A stretch of DNA of 32,279 bases from a bacterium (GTDB taxonomy: Bacteria > Zhuqueibacterota > QNDG01 > DSAB01), in NCBI GenBank assembly GCA_016931965.1, contig JAFGDT010000130.1, positions 1 to 32,279 of the forward strand, written 5' to 3'. Position 1 is the stretch's first letter. Each line of letters opens with the position of its first letter. Below the pieces are notes generated by a model. That model ran no database searches. It saw nothing but the letters and a program-made list of their open reading frames with translations, and had not been told where the DNA came from. This document shows, one piece after another, positions 17,285 through 25,335 of the stretch. Made by a program: the position numbers and the translations under genes.

Positions 17285-18316
17285 GTGAACCATTACCGTA
17301 AAATCTTGATATCTCAAACAGCCTTCGCCGGCGATGTGATTCTGACAACACCCCTCGTCCAAGGTGTCAAGCAGGTTTTCCCCGAGGCCGAAATTCATCT
17401 CTTCGTGAAACCGGATACATCCAATCTGCTCAAAAACAATCCTCATATTGATATCATTCATCGATATGATAAAAGAGGATCAGAGAGGGGACTGACGGCT
17501 CTGTTGAGATGGATGGGGATTCTTCGAAAAGAGCACTTTGATGCGGCCTTTGTTCCCCACAGATCACTGCGGAGTGCCGTGCTTGTCTGGGGAGCTGGGA
17601 TTCCTCGACGCATCGGATTCCGCCGGAGCGTAGGATCGTTTTTATTTACGGATGTTGTGCCATATGTGAGCAGGAGTCATGAGGTTGATCGGAATCTGCA
17701 ACTTCTTCGTGTTTTCAATAGAGAGGGGATGAAATTTCGGCCTGAACTGTATCCCGGTCCTGAGGAACGAAACGAGGTGGATCGCTTTTTTAACGAAATG
17801 AGGATAGAGACAAACAAGAAAATGCTGGCCATGGCACCGGGATCGGTCTGGTTTACAAAACGGTGGCTCCCGGAAGGATTTGCCGAAGTGGCGCATCGAA
17901 TCTGGCGAAATTGGGGTGTGCAACCGATTCTGGTAGGAGGGAAGGAAGATGAATATCTGGCCAGCCGGATAGCCGGCCAGCAGAATGGATACATCGTGAA
18001 TGGTGCAGGCAAGCTTTCACTTTTGGCCTCAGCGGAATTGATCCGCCGTTGTTCTGCCATTTTAACCAATGACAGTGCGCCTCTTCATCTGGCGGTTGCT
18101 GTCGGTACACCTGTCGTTGCTATTTTTGGACCAACGGTTCCTGCGTTTGGATTTGCGCCTTACGGTGAGGATCATCGAATCATTCAAAAGGATCTGGATT
18201 GTCGACCCTGTGCCATACACGGCGGCAACAAATGTCCGAAAGGCCATTTTCGTTGCATGAAAGATGTGACTCCTGAGGAGGTTGTAGAGGCGCTTGCACC
18301 GTACATTGCATCATGA
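17285..18316 (+). CDS. Glycosyltransferase family 9, heptosyltransferase II-like
   Basis: 343 residues with a GTG start at 17285; the start is supported by the family N-terminus KILISQTAFAGDVILTTPL. The acceptor half (1-170) has the GD motif at 16-17. The donor half has APGSVWFTKRWLP (184-196) and NDSAPLHLA (262-270), where Asp263 and the following residues bind ADP-heptose in WaaC/WaaF. Cysteines 306, 309, 317 and 324 form the C-terminal Cys pattern common in heptosyltransferase II. It probably adds inner-core heptose to lipopolysaccharide on the cytoplasmic membrane face. Its stop overlaps the TsaC start by four bases (ATGA). The exact sugar is inferred. Confidence 0.88.
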   Translation: MNHYRKILISQTAFAGDVILTTPLVQGVKQVFPEAEIHLFVKPDTSNLLKNNPHIDIIHRYDKRGSERGLTALLRWMGILRKEHFDAAFVPHRSLRSAVLVWGAGIPRRIGFRRSVGSFLFTDVVPYVSRSHEVDRNLQLLRVFNREGMKFRPELYPGPEERNEVDRFFNEMRIETNKKMLAMAPGSVWFTKRWLPEGFAEVAHRIWRNWGVQPILVGGKEDEYLASRIAGQQNGYIVNGAGKLSLLASAELIRRCSAILTNDSAPLHLAVAVGTPVVAIFGPTVPAFGFAPYGEDHRIIQKDLDCRPCAIHGGNKCPKGHFRCMKDVTPEEVVEALAPYIAS

Positions 18317-18957
18317 ATATTGTCAGAATAGATCCGAAAAATGTGGATGCGGAATCCATCGAGAAAGTGGTTGATCACCTTCGGTGCGGAGGGATCATCG
18401 GCTATCCCACGGACACAGTCTACGGGTTGGGTGGGGATGGTATGAATGAAGACGTGATTGATCAAATTTATCGATTAAAAGGTCGATCAACCCAATATCC
18501 TTTTCCGCTTTTAGTTGGTAGGGCAGAAGATGTGAGTCGACTTACACGAACGATTTCTTTCAAAGCCGAAGTGTTGATGGAGCAGTTCTGGCCGGGTCCT
18601 TTAACTTTGGTATTTTCTGGTTCACGGTCTTTATCTTCGCTGTTGACTGGAAAAGAGGGTAAGGTGGGATTACGTCTTTCTTCAGATCCGATTTGTCAGG
18701 CTATATTGATGAAATTTGAAAAACCTTTGATATCGACCAGTGCCAATCCCTCGGGGCATAAACCGGCGCAGTCCGCTTCTCAAGTTTTCGATTATTTTGG
18801 CAATCAGGTGGATTTGATCCTCGACGGTGGCGAAAAAAAAGCAGGTGTGCCTTCAACCGTGATTGATGTGTCCGGAACATTGCCTAAGATTATTCGTGAG
18901 GGAGCGATCTCAAAGGGTCGTATTGAAAAAGTCATAGGACCATTGAATGGATCATAA
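18313..18957 (+). CDS. tsaC: L-threonylcarbamoyladenylate synthase (TsaC/Sua5/YrdC family)
   Basis: 214 residues, the short form without the Sua5 C-terminal domain. Motifs: GGIIGYPTDTVYGLG (26-40), the KxR pair in RLKGRS (Lys56, Arg58), PFPLLVG (63-69), WPGPLTLV (93-100), ISTSANPSG (140-148) and PSTVID (180-185). These build the ATP and threonine sites of the enzyme that makes threonylcarbamoyl-AMP from threonine, bicarbonate and ATP, the first step of t6A at position 37 of ANN-decoding tRNAs. It is cytoplasmic and normally essential. It overlaps the GT9 gene by 4 bp and the phosphatase gene by 11 bp. The tsaC-phosphatase pair recalls ywlC-ywlE of Bacillus. Confidence 0.93.
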   Translation: MNIVRIDPKNVDAESIEKVVDHLRCGGIIGYPTDTVYGLGGDGMNEDVIDQIYRLKGRSTQYPFPLLVGRAEDVSRLTRTISFKAEVLMEQFWPGPLTLVFSGSRSLSSLLTGKEGKVGLRLSSDPICQAILMKFEKPLISTSANPSGHKPAQSASQVFDYFGNQVDLILDGGEKKAGVPSTVIDVSGTLPKIIREGAISKGRIEKVIGPLNGS

Positions 18958-19459
18958 AACAATTCATGTCCTATTTGTCTGTACGGGAAACAGCTGCAGA
19001 AGTCCCATGGCTGAATGGATCCTCAAAGATTTGCTCAATCAACATGGGATCGAAAACATCCTTGTTGAGTCTGCAGGGACCATGGCGCCACAAAATAGAT
19101 TGCCGACCAATTATGCGCTCATGATTATGGTGGAGAGAGGAATCGATATCTCTTTACATCGATCGAAAATACTCACCAAACAGATGATTGAGAAGGCGGA
19201 CTTGATTCTTGTCATGGAGAAGGCCCACCAACTGTTTATCGAGGAGCTGGTGCCTTTATCCAAGGGGAAGGTTTTTCTCTTGAAATCGTATGGTTCCGGA
19301 GGAAGTGATCAGGATATTCAAGATCCGATCGGCAGGGATCTTGAATTTTACCGTCACTGTCGTGAAGAATTGGAAAGAGAAATTGTGAGGGTGTTGCCTG
19401 ATATGATTCGCTTGATTTCAGCGGATAATGGGGATTCCGATTCGGAGACGGGAAAGTGA
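18947..19459 (+). CDS. Low-molecular-weight phosphatase (protein-tyrosine or protein-arginine phosphatase)
   Basis: 170 residues. The P-loop C(X)5R is VCTGNSCRSPMAEW, with nucleophile Cys12 and Arg18. The general acid is Asp126 in DIQDPIGRDLEFY. The fold and length (about 150-170) fit the LMW-PTP superfamily. The residue before the second P-loop Cys is Ser16. In Bacillus YwlE, an arginine phosphatase, it is Thr, and in typical tyrosine phosphatases a bulky Ile or Leu; together with 'CTGN.CRSPMAE' and the neighbouring tsaC this leans towards the YwlE branch, but Wzb-like capsule regulators are also possible because two glycosyltransferase genes flank it. It overlaps both neighbours (11 bp and 4 bp), so it is surely co-translated. 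Confidence 0.85.
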   Translation: MDHKTIHVLFVCTGNSCRSPMAEWILKDLLNQHGIENILVESAGTMAPQNRLPTNYALMIMVERGIDISLHRSKILTKQMIEKADLILVMEKAHQLFIEELVPLSKGKVFLLKSYGSGGSDQDIQDPIGRDLEFYRHCREELEREIVRVLPDMIRLISADNGDSDSETGK

Positions 19460-20496
19460 AAGAAATTCATCGCATGCTTGTCATTCGAACCGATCGCATC
19501 GGCGATGTCGTGCTCTCTCTGCCTGTCATCACTGCCCTTCGCAGAAAGTATCCTCAAGCCCATATCGCCATGCTGGTTCACCCGGATGTTCGTCCAATTG
19601 TTGAGAATCTGGCTGACTTGAATCAGGTCCTTGTGGATGAACAGGACGAGGGGGGAATCCGGTCCCTCTTTCAACTGATTAGAAATATTCGAAGAGAGTA
19701 TTTTGATGCGGCACTCCTTCTTCATCCCACACTCAGACTGGCTTGCGCCATCGCGCTTGCCCGTGTTCCGATCCGTATCGGCACGGGATATAGGTTCTAT
19801 TCGCTTCTTTTTAATCGAAGGGTCTATCAGCATCGCAAGGACAGCCGGTATCACGAAGCCGAGTACAACCTCAAATTGGCAGAGGAGGTGGGTGCGGATG
19901 TTACACAAGTTGATTTTGGTCTTTCTATTTTGCCGTCGGCTACTCAACGGGTCAATCAACTGCTGAAAGAACACAGTGTCTTCTCCAAGAAACCTCTTGT
20001 CATTCTCCATCCAGGAAGCAGAGGATCCGCTCTGGAATGGCCGTGGTCCCATTTTGCAGAGCTGGCAAACCGTTTAATCAAGGAGTCGAATGCTCAGATT
20101 GCCGTTACCGGTGATGAACATGAGCATGAAAAGGTGAAACAGATTATCGGTAAGAATTCAGAAAAGATACTCAATTTGGCGGGACGGTTTGATTTAAAAG
20201 AGCTGACGGCACTCCTGAAGCGAGCTGATCTGGTCATCGCCAATTCGACGGGACCTTTGCATATCGCTGCTGCTGTCGGAACCGAAGTCATCGGCCTCTA
20301 TCCTCCAGTAACGTCCATGAGTGCCAGAAGATGGGGACCGTACAATCGACCCAGCAGCGTACTGGTGCCGGATGTCCCGGAATGTTCGCGATGCCGGGGA
20401 TCCAGGTGTTCTTTTTGGAACTGTATGGGTTCCATATCTGTAGAACAGGTATGGAACATGGCCAGAAAAAAATTGACACGATTGGGATTCTCATGA
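19456..20496 (+). CDS. Glycosyltransferase family 9 (heptosyltransferase-like)
   Basis: 346 residues from GTG 19456, overlapping the phosphatase stop by 4 bp (GTGA) with GGGAAA as a weak ribosome-binding site. The acceptor domain opens with MLVIRTDRIGDVVLSLPVIT. The donor domain shows HPGSRGSALEWPW (185-197) and NSTGPLHIA (263-271); Ser in place of the Asp of the other GT9 protein at this site suggests a different acceptor or donor. A Cys cluster lies near 310-323 (CSRCRGSRC, then WNCMG). It probably acts after the first heptosyltransferase in core assembly. It may use a sugar other than heptose, so I leave the gene symbol empty. Confidence 0.87.
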   Translation: MKEIHRMLVIRTDRIGDVVLSLPVITALRRKYPQAHIAMLVHPDVRPIVENLADLNQVLVDEQDEGGIRSLFQLIRNIRREYFDAALLLHPTLRLACAIALARVPIRIGTGYRFYSLLFNRRVYQHRKDSRYHEAEYNLKLAEEVGADVTQVDFGLSILPSATQRVNQLLKEHSVFSKKPLVILHPGSRGSALEWPWSHFAELANRLIKESNAQIAVTGDEHEHEKVKQIIGKNSEKILNLAGRFDLKELTALLKRADLVIANSTGPLHIAAAVGTEVIGLYPPVTSMSARRWGPYNRPSSVLVPDVPECSRCRGSRCSFWNCMGSISVEQVWNMARKKLTRLGFS

Positions 20497-20534
20497 GAAA
20501 TGACAAATTCAATGATATCTACAGGAAGAGAAAA

Positions 20535-21413
20535 ATGAATCATTCATTCCTGTTACACTTGTGTTTTCATCTGATCGGTTTCGTCTTTCTGATACATTCT
20601 GTGGGCATGGCTGTTCAAAATAATCTGAATGATCAGGTTACCCTTTCTCAAAACGATCAAATCACATTCACTGATTCCGATACCAGTGCAGTTAAGCCCC
20701 ATGACCCAGACATTTCTGAATATCTCCCGATGAGACAGCATGTCAACGATGCATTTGATGTGGGTGAACATCTTACTTTTGAAATCGCCTATGGCGTTAT
20801 CAAAGCCGGCACGGCGACAATGAGCATACCGGATACACAGTGGGTGAGGGGGCGGCCCTGCTATCATGTTGTTACCACGGCTGAATCGAATAAATTTTTT
20901 GATCCTTTTTTCAAAGTCCGCGATCGTGTGGAGACATTTATCGATATGGAGGGCATTTTCCCCTGGAAATTTGAAAAACACATCCGCGAAGGAAAGTATC
21001 AATCAGATCGGTATGTTGAATACGACCAGTACAACCATCTGGTGATTATGGATGGAAAGGATACGCTTGAAGTTGAACCTTATATTCAGGGAATCTTGTC
21101 CTCATTTTATTATGTTAGAACCATTCCTCTGGAGGTCGGGAAATCGTTTGATATCGACAACTATGGCGATGGAAAAATTTATCCCCTTAAAATTCTGGTT
21201 CATGAAAAAGAACGGGTAAAGGTTCCAGCTGGCACATTTGATTGTATCGTTGTCGAGCCGGTGATGCGGGCAGAAGGCATCTTTAATCAGACCGGCCGTA
21301 TGGCCATCTGGCTGACGGATGATGAACGACGCATACCTGTGTTGATGAAAAGCAAAGTCATTATCGGATCCATCGATGTTCGATTGAAAGAGATAAAAAT
21401 ACAACCGTTTTGA
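20535..21413 (+). CDS. DUF3108-family exported protein
   Basis: 292 residues from ATG 20535, chosen for the AGGAAGAG site four bases upstream; an in-frame ATG at 20493 would overlap the previous stop as ATGA but lacks a site and would bury the signal peptide. Residues 1-26 are a signal peptide (HLIGFVFLIHSVGMA). A low-complexity polar linker (27-70) leads to the DUF3108 domain (73-292): FDVGEHLTFEIAYGVIKAGT, TAESNKFFDPFFKVRDRVET, LEVGKSFDIDNY and VPAGTFDCIVVEP. The biochemical role of this family is unknown; it is periplasmic or envelope-located and often beside envelope genes, as here after the lipopolysaccharide cluster. Confidence 0.85.
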   Translation: MNHSFLLHLCFHLIGFVFLIHSVGMAVQNNLNDQVTLSQNDQITFTDSDTSAVKPHDPDISEYLPMRQHVNDAFDVGEHLTFEIAYGVIKAGTATMSIPDTQWVRGRPCYHVVTTAESNKFFDPFFKVRDRVETFIDMEGIFPWKFEKHIREGKYQSDRYVEYDQYNHLVIMDGKDTLEVEPYIQGILSSFYYVRTIPLEVGKSFDIDNYGDGKIYPLKILVHEKERVKVPAGTFDCIVVEPVMRAEGIFNQTGRMAIWLTDDERRIPVLMKSKVIIGSIDVRLKEIKIQPF

Positions 21414-21415
21414 GG

Positions 21416-21583
21416 CTTCTGAAAAATTCTTCTGTCTTTCCTGTCATCCCGAACTCGTTTCGGGATCTCGGTTTAAGAGGTCCAGAAACAACACTGAAAT
21501 AATCCTGAAACAAGTTCAGGACAGGATTCAGTACAAGGTTCAGGACGACACTAATCGGAATATCAGATTCTATTTTTCAGAAG
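21416..21583. repeat. MITE-like element with 12-bp terminal inverted repeats and internal hairpins
   Basis: A 168-bp non-coding unit. The ends are perfect inverted repeats, CTTCTGAAAAAT (21416-21427) and ATTTTTCAGAAG (21572-21583). Inside are two hairpins of the same design: TCCCGAA-CTCGT-TTCGGGA (21447-21465) and TCCTGAA-ACAAG-TTCAGGA (21503-21521), diverged copies of one roughly 20-bp unit. A third half-copy (TACAAGGTTCAGGACGACA, from 21532) mirrors the first TGTCATCCCGAA. No target-site duplication is obvious. It starts two bases after a stop codon, so it could also act as a 3' stem-loop for the upstream transcript. Confidence 0.6.
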
Positions 21584-21669
21584 TTTCCGTTTAATAAAAA
21601 CCAGCAGTGAATTCATTCATGTTCGTTTTTTTTCATATCCAAAATCATTTTCTATGATGAGGGAACTTC

Positions 21670-22620
21670 ATGACACAATATAAAGAGATTGATATTCAAA
21701 AAGTAAAAACCATATCCATTCTGGATAGAAAAAGCAAGCTCGATATTAAAGATCTGGCCAAACCGGTTTCAGCCGGTAAGTCGTTCCGTGCTTTCTGGGA
21801 CAGTCTGCCTTCCGTGTTGGAGAGCCGGAATCTCGATAAACTGGTTCAGGAAATTGTAAAAGCCATCCGGCATGAAAAGCCTGTCTTGATGATGATGGGG
21901 GCCCATGTCATCAAAGTGGGTTTGAGTCCAATCGTCGTGGATTTTATCAACAATCACTATTTTCGAGGGATTGCCATGAATGGCGCCGGTGCCATTCATG
22001 ATGTGGAGTTGGCTTATTTTGGGAAAACGTCCGAAGATGTGGGGGAAACGATCAGAAACGGCAAGTTCGGTATGGCCCGGGAAACCGCAGAAATTTTGAA
22101 TGGAACCATTCGAGATGCTCGTCAAAATGATCTGGGATTCGGAGAGGCTTTGGGGAAACGGATTGTTTCAGACAAACCTGTCCATTATCCATCGAGCATT
22201 TTGGGTCAGGCTTATCAACAGGGGATCCCTGTCACCGTGCATGTGGCTGTGGGTACCGATATCGTTCATCAGCACAGCTCTGCTGACGGATCGGCTATTG
22301 GAGAAGCCAGCCTCCGCGACTTTCGCATATGGACCCATCTCATATCTCAGATCAATGGAGGGGGTGTTGTTTTGCTCTTTGGTTCCACTGTTTTACTGCC
22401 TGAGGTTTTTCTCAAAGCCCTCACCGTTGCCAGGAATATTCATGGAGATATCAAGGATTTTACAACCGCCTCTTTTGATATGATTCGTCATTATCGGCCT
22501 GAGGAGAATCTGATCAAAAGACCTGTACAGGAAGGCGGGCAAGGTTATACCCTTGTCGGACATCATGAGATCATGATGCCCCTGCTGTTTGCAGCCATCA
22601 AAGAGAAATTGGCCGGTTAA
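21670..22620 (+). CDS. Deoxyhypusine-synthase-like protein, function unknown
   Basis: 316 residues, with GAGGGA upstream of the ATG. The Rossmann-like DHS fold is suggested by MMMGAHVIKVGLSP (74-87), IAMNGAGAIHDVELAYFG (101-118), IPVTVHVAVGTDIVHQH (186-202), DGSAIGEASLRDF (206-218) and GGG at 230-232. The last glycines align with the GGG that precedes the active-site Lys (Lys329) of eukaryotic deoxyhypusine synthase, but here they are followed by VVLLFGS with no Lys. The enzyme-imine chemistry of true DHS is therefore not supported. It belongs to a conserved bacterial family with this fold and no known reaction, as far as I can tell. It lies after the MITE-like element and converges on the sigma-factor gene with a 17-bp gap. 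Confidence 0.75.
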   Translation: MTQYKEIDIQKVKTISILDRKSKLDIKDLAKPVSAGKSFRAFWDSLPSVLESRNLDKLVQEIVKAIRHEKPVLMMMGAHVIKVGLSPIVVDFINNHYFRGIAMNGAGAIHDVELAYFGKTSEDVGETIRNGKFGMARETAEILNGTIRDARQNDLGFGEALGKRIVSDKPVHYPSSILGQAYQQGIPVTVHVAVGTDIVHQHSSADGSAIGEASLRDFRIWTHLISQINGGGVVLLFGSTVLLPEVFLKALTVARNIHGDIKDFTTASFDMIRHYRPEENLIKRPVQEGGQGYTLVGHHEIMMPLLFAAIKEKLAG

Positions 22621-22637
22621 ATAAATTGGGAAGGTTT

Positions 22638-23204
22638 TTATTTCTCCATCAATTTCTTTTTTAGCATTTCTCGCGCCCGAAATATGCGGGCTTTCACGGT
22701 CCCAAGAGGAAGATTGAGGATCTGACTGATTTCTTCGTAAGAACGTTCCTCCTGGTGTCTCAGCAAAATGGCCCTGCGATACCTCTCGGGCAGGGCTTGA
22801 ATGGTTTCAAAAATCATTTTCTTTTTTTCAGAGTATAGCAGGTCTTTTTCAGGGCTGTACGATTCATCCTTGATATCGTGATGGACTTGCCCCTCTTTTA
22901 AATCGATCGGTTTATCAATGGGCAGTGTTTTGAGCTTCTTTTTTCGAATCGTGTCGATACAGTGGTTGAAAGCGATTTTATATAACCAGGTGGAAAAGGC
23001 ATAGTCATCGTTATAGCTATCCAATGATTTGAATGCTTTTACAAATGTTTCCTGAACGATATCCTCTGCCTCTTCCCTGTTTTTAATCATCTGGTAGATC
23101 ATATTGTAGATACCATTTTTATAACGTTTGAGAAGTGCTTCATAAGCTTTCTGATTTCCGGATAAAGCATCCTTGATAAGAAGGCTGATATTTTCTTTCA
23201 ACAT
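22638..23204 (-). CDS. ECF-type RNA polymerase sigma factor
   Basis: 188 residues from ATG 23202-23204, with TGGAG four bases upstream; a longer frame could start at a TTG at 23276 but has no good site and an unlike-family extension. Region 2 covers about 15-90 (YEALLKRYKNGIYNMIYQMI, EEAEDIVQETFVKAFKSLDS, FSTWLYKIAFNHCIDTIRKK). A charged linker follows (91-127), then region 4 at about 130-186 (ALPERYRRAILLRHQEERSY, EEISQILNLPLGTVKARIFR). The two-domain layout without regions 1 and 3 is ECF/group 4. No anti-sigma gene is next to it: the divergent neighbour is VanZ-like and the convergent one DHS-like. Its stimulus is therefore not shown. Confidence 0.93.
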   Translation of the reverse strand: MLKENISLLIKDALSGNQKAYEALLKRYKNGIYNMIYQMIKNREEAEDIVQETFVKAFKSLDSYNDDYAFSTWLYKIAFNHCIDTIRKKKLKTLPIDKPIDLKEGQVHHDIKDESYSPEKDLLYSEKKKMIFETIQALPERYRRAILLRHQEERSYEEISQILNLPLGTVKARIFRAREMLKKKLMEK

Positions 23205-23385
23205 GTTACTCCACTGATCGTCACTCAGAAAGGAATCAACTCCTACAAAAGTAAGTGAAAAATCGTTGGGAATCAAGAAAAAATTTCTTGCAAATGAGAA
23301 TGAAATTGTTTATTCTGTAAATTATTTAACGGATTATCGGCTTTCATCATTGTTTTTAAAACTGAATAATACGGTCGGAAAAACC

Positions 23386-23784
23386 GTGAAGCATTTCCTT
23401 ATCTATCATGGCATAACGATCTTCTGGGCGATTCTTATATTTGTTTTTTCTTCTATCTCCTCCCTCAGTTCACCCGATCTGGGCATCTCATTGCAGGACA
23501 AATGGACCCATCTGGTTGAATTCGGTATCTTCGGTTTTTTGCTCCAAAGATCGTTTGTTCTTATTTGCGGTAATCGTTTTCGAAGTTATTTTTTTACTTT
23601 TATTATCGGTGTTGTTTATGGTGCATTGGATGAGATTCATCAGTTATTCGTTGATGGAAGAGAGGCGGATATCATTGATTTTTATGCAGATACTATTGGA
23701 ATCTTTGTGTCGCTGGTTCTGTATTACATCATGAAACAGAGAAAATTATTTTTCAATTTAACTCATTTTTTTGTTGACTTTTAA
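23386..23784 (+). CDS. VanZ-like integral membrane protein
   Basis: 132 residues from a GTG at 23386. The frame is open upstream to a TTG at 23266, but no ATG exists before the first membrane segment and no strong ribosome-binding site decides the start. Four membrane segments are seen. Between the first two is KWTHLVEFGIFGFLL, and between the third and fourth is DEIHQLFVDGREADIIDFYA followed by DTIG. These are the conserved motifs of the VanZ-like family, named after a teicoplanin-resistance accessory protein; most members have unknown roles in the envelope. It is divergent from the sigma-factor gene, with about 180 bp between starts. Confidence 0.8.
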   Translation: MKHFLIYHGITIFWAILIFVFSSISSLSSPDLGISLQDKWTHLVEFGIFGFLLQRSFVLICGNRFRSYFFTFIIGVVYGALDEIHQLFVDGREADIIDFYADTIGIFVSLVLYYIMKQRKLFFNLTHFFVDF

Positions 23785-23867
23785 TTTAAAAATAACCATT
23801 TTTAGTAAAATCAATACCAATAAATTTTAAACCCGATATCTCGATACATTAAAGGAGGTGATTTCAA

Positions 23868-24017
23868 TTGGCTGAGCAAGGTTATTGCGTGAAATGTCGC
23901 GCGAAAAGAGAAATGGTAAATGCAGTTAAGGTCACAATGAAGAACGGCCGCTCTGCAATGAAGGGGAAATGTGTAAAATGTGGCACAGGGATGTACAAGA
24001 TACTTTCAAGTAAGTAA
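23868..24017 (+). CDS. DUF5679 small zinc-ribbon-like protein
   Basis: 49 codons. It starts at TTG 23868-23870 behind AAAGGAGGTGA (from 23851), an almost complete anti-16S match with good spacing, which decides this rare start. The protein begins MAEQGYCVKCRAKREM and contains CxxC twice (YCVKC at 7-11 and KCVKCG at 34-39), separated by 'VTMKNGRSAMKG'. This matches the DUF5679 pattern of tiny zinc ribbons in bacteria and archaea. Its function is unknown; nucleic-acid or ribosome binding is a common guess for this kind of protein. It is 34 bp upstream of the polytopic membrane-protein gene and likely co-transcribed with it. Confidence 0.85.
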   Translation: MAEQGYCVKCRAKREMVNAVKVTMKNGRSAMKGKCVKCGTGMYKILSSK

Positions 24018-24051
24018 AAATAAGTGGCTTATTGTTTAAGGAGGACTGTGA

Positions 24052-25263
24052 ATGGTAGCTATGCGATTTGACTATCGGGATATTTTTAGGTCTGCCAGGT
24101 TGGCTTTCAGTTTTCAGCGTATCTGGATACAATTTATCGGTCTATTGTATGGATACCTGGGTTATCTTATTTTTACTTATTTGAGTCTGTTAATCGATGG
24201 TAAGAATTTAGGAGATGCTTGGTCTCATTTTGGTCTGTTGCCTTATACTTCCTTTACCCCCCTTCGATTCGGTCTAATCCCTTTCATTATAGGGTTATTA
24301 TCACTGTTGTTTTTCTGGCTGGTAACAAGCACCGGTGTAGCCAGGGCAACCTATATGCAACTCAAGGGAAACACTTTCTATTCGTGGAGGGAAGCGTTCA
24401 CTTTTGCACTCAAAAAGAAAGGATCGTCCGTTATTTCCACCCCCATTGCCATTTTTGCCATGGCCTTTTTTGCAGGATTGGGGGGTGTTGTTGTGGGATT
24501 GGTCGGTCGTATTCCCTATTTGGGTGAGTTGGGGATTTCCCTCTTTGCGATCGTATGGTTTATGGCATCACTGTTTATCATTTTTATCTTAATGGCTTTC
24601 CATGTATCGCTTTTTTTGACACCTGCTATTTTGGCCACAACGGATGATGATGCTTTTGAGGGTATTTTCCAGAGTTTCTCAACACTCTATAGTCAGCCTT
24701 GGCGGTTCATCTTTTATGAACTTTTGGTAGCGCTTTTGGCTGTTGTGGGGTTAGGCGTTTTTGCATTTTTTGCCAAGCAAGCATGGCGCTTACTGACAAC
24801 AATCCTCATCTGGGGAATGGGAGATAAGTATGCAGATCTTTCCTATGGTGCTTCTTACCTTCTTCAAACTTGGATTTACCCAATAGCGGCATGGAGCAAA
24901 GCTGTCATTGGGGAGTATAGTTCGTATTTCTTGTTCACCCATGAATTTTCTGCAATCGAACTTCCCACTGTCATGACTATTTCTTCTTGGATTCTGGCTG
25001 TATTTATGGTCATTATTGGAGGATTTATTCTGTCCTATCTCTTTACCATTTTCAATGCAGGCCAGTGTGTCATTTTTCTTATTTTAAAAAAGAAAAAAGA
25101 TGATGAAAACCTGCTTGAACGTAAGGATAAAGAAGAAGAAGAGGAGGAAGAAAAGGAAGGAGAAACTGAAGAAAAGAAAAGTGGCGAGGGTCAGGGAAAC
25201 GAAGTTAAAAAAAAGAAAGCGGGTCGAAAAAAGAAAGAGAGAAAGAGTTCATCTTCTAAATAG
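24052..25263 (+). CDS. Polytopic membrane protein with highly charged C-terminal tail
   Basis: 403 residues; AAGGAGG lies seven bases before the ATG. About six to seven membrane segments are visible, near residues 28-48, 75-94, 124-150, 160-195 (probably two close helices), 223-245 and 308-335. The final 60 residues are almost only Lys, Glu, Arg and Ser: first a KKKK patch, then a run of Glu, then KKKK and SSSSK, so the tail is very likely cytoplasmic and disordered. I do not recognise the family. The small DUF5679 gene precedes it and a strong terminator follows, so the two form a closed transcription unit. Confidence 0.7.
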   Translation: MVAMRFDYRDIFRSARLAFSFQRIWIQFIGLLYGYLGYLIFTYLSLLIDGKNLGDAWSHFGLLPYTSFTPLRFGLIPFIIGLLSLLFFWLVTSTGVARATYMQLKGNTFYSWREAFTFALKKKGSSVISTPIAIFAMAFFAGLGGVVVGLVGRIPYLGELGISLFAIVWFMASLFIIFILMAFHVSLFLTPAILATTDDDAFEGIFQSFSTLYSQPWRFIFYELLVALLAVVGLGVFAFFAKQAWRLLTTILIWGMGDKYADLSYGASYLLQTWIYPIAAWSKAVIGEYSSYFLFTHEFSAIELPTVMTISSWILAVFMVIIGGFILSYLFTIFNAGQCVIFLILKKKKDDENLLERKDKEEEEEEEKEGETEEKKSGEGQGNEVKKKKAGRKKKERKSSSSK

Positions 25264-25299
25264 TCATTGGCGTTATCAGTTCGAAAAAGGGTATGAACA

Positions 25300-25335
25300 A
25301 AGCGTCGGGCAGAAAAAACCGCCGGACGCTTTTTT
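25300..25335 (+). terminator. Intrinsic terminator after membrane-protein gene
   Basis: AAGCGTCGGGC (25300-25310) pairs with GCCGGACGCTT (25321-25331) with one mismatch around an A-rich loop of ten bases, and TTTT follows at once. This is a classic rho-independent terminator 36 bp after the stop codon. The A-rich loop and the long stem make it the clearest one in the window. Confidence 0.88.

Noticed and set aside
19354..20052. 232-codon minus-strand frame
   Set aside because: Antisense to the phosphatase and second GT9 genes, both of which are clear family members; composition looks like a shadow.
21447..21521. Pair of hairpins as a short CRISPR-like array
   Set aside because: Only two diverged copies in mutual inverted orientation, no regular spacers and no cas genes; a MITE-like repeat fits better.
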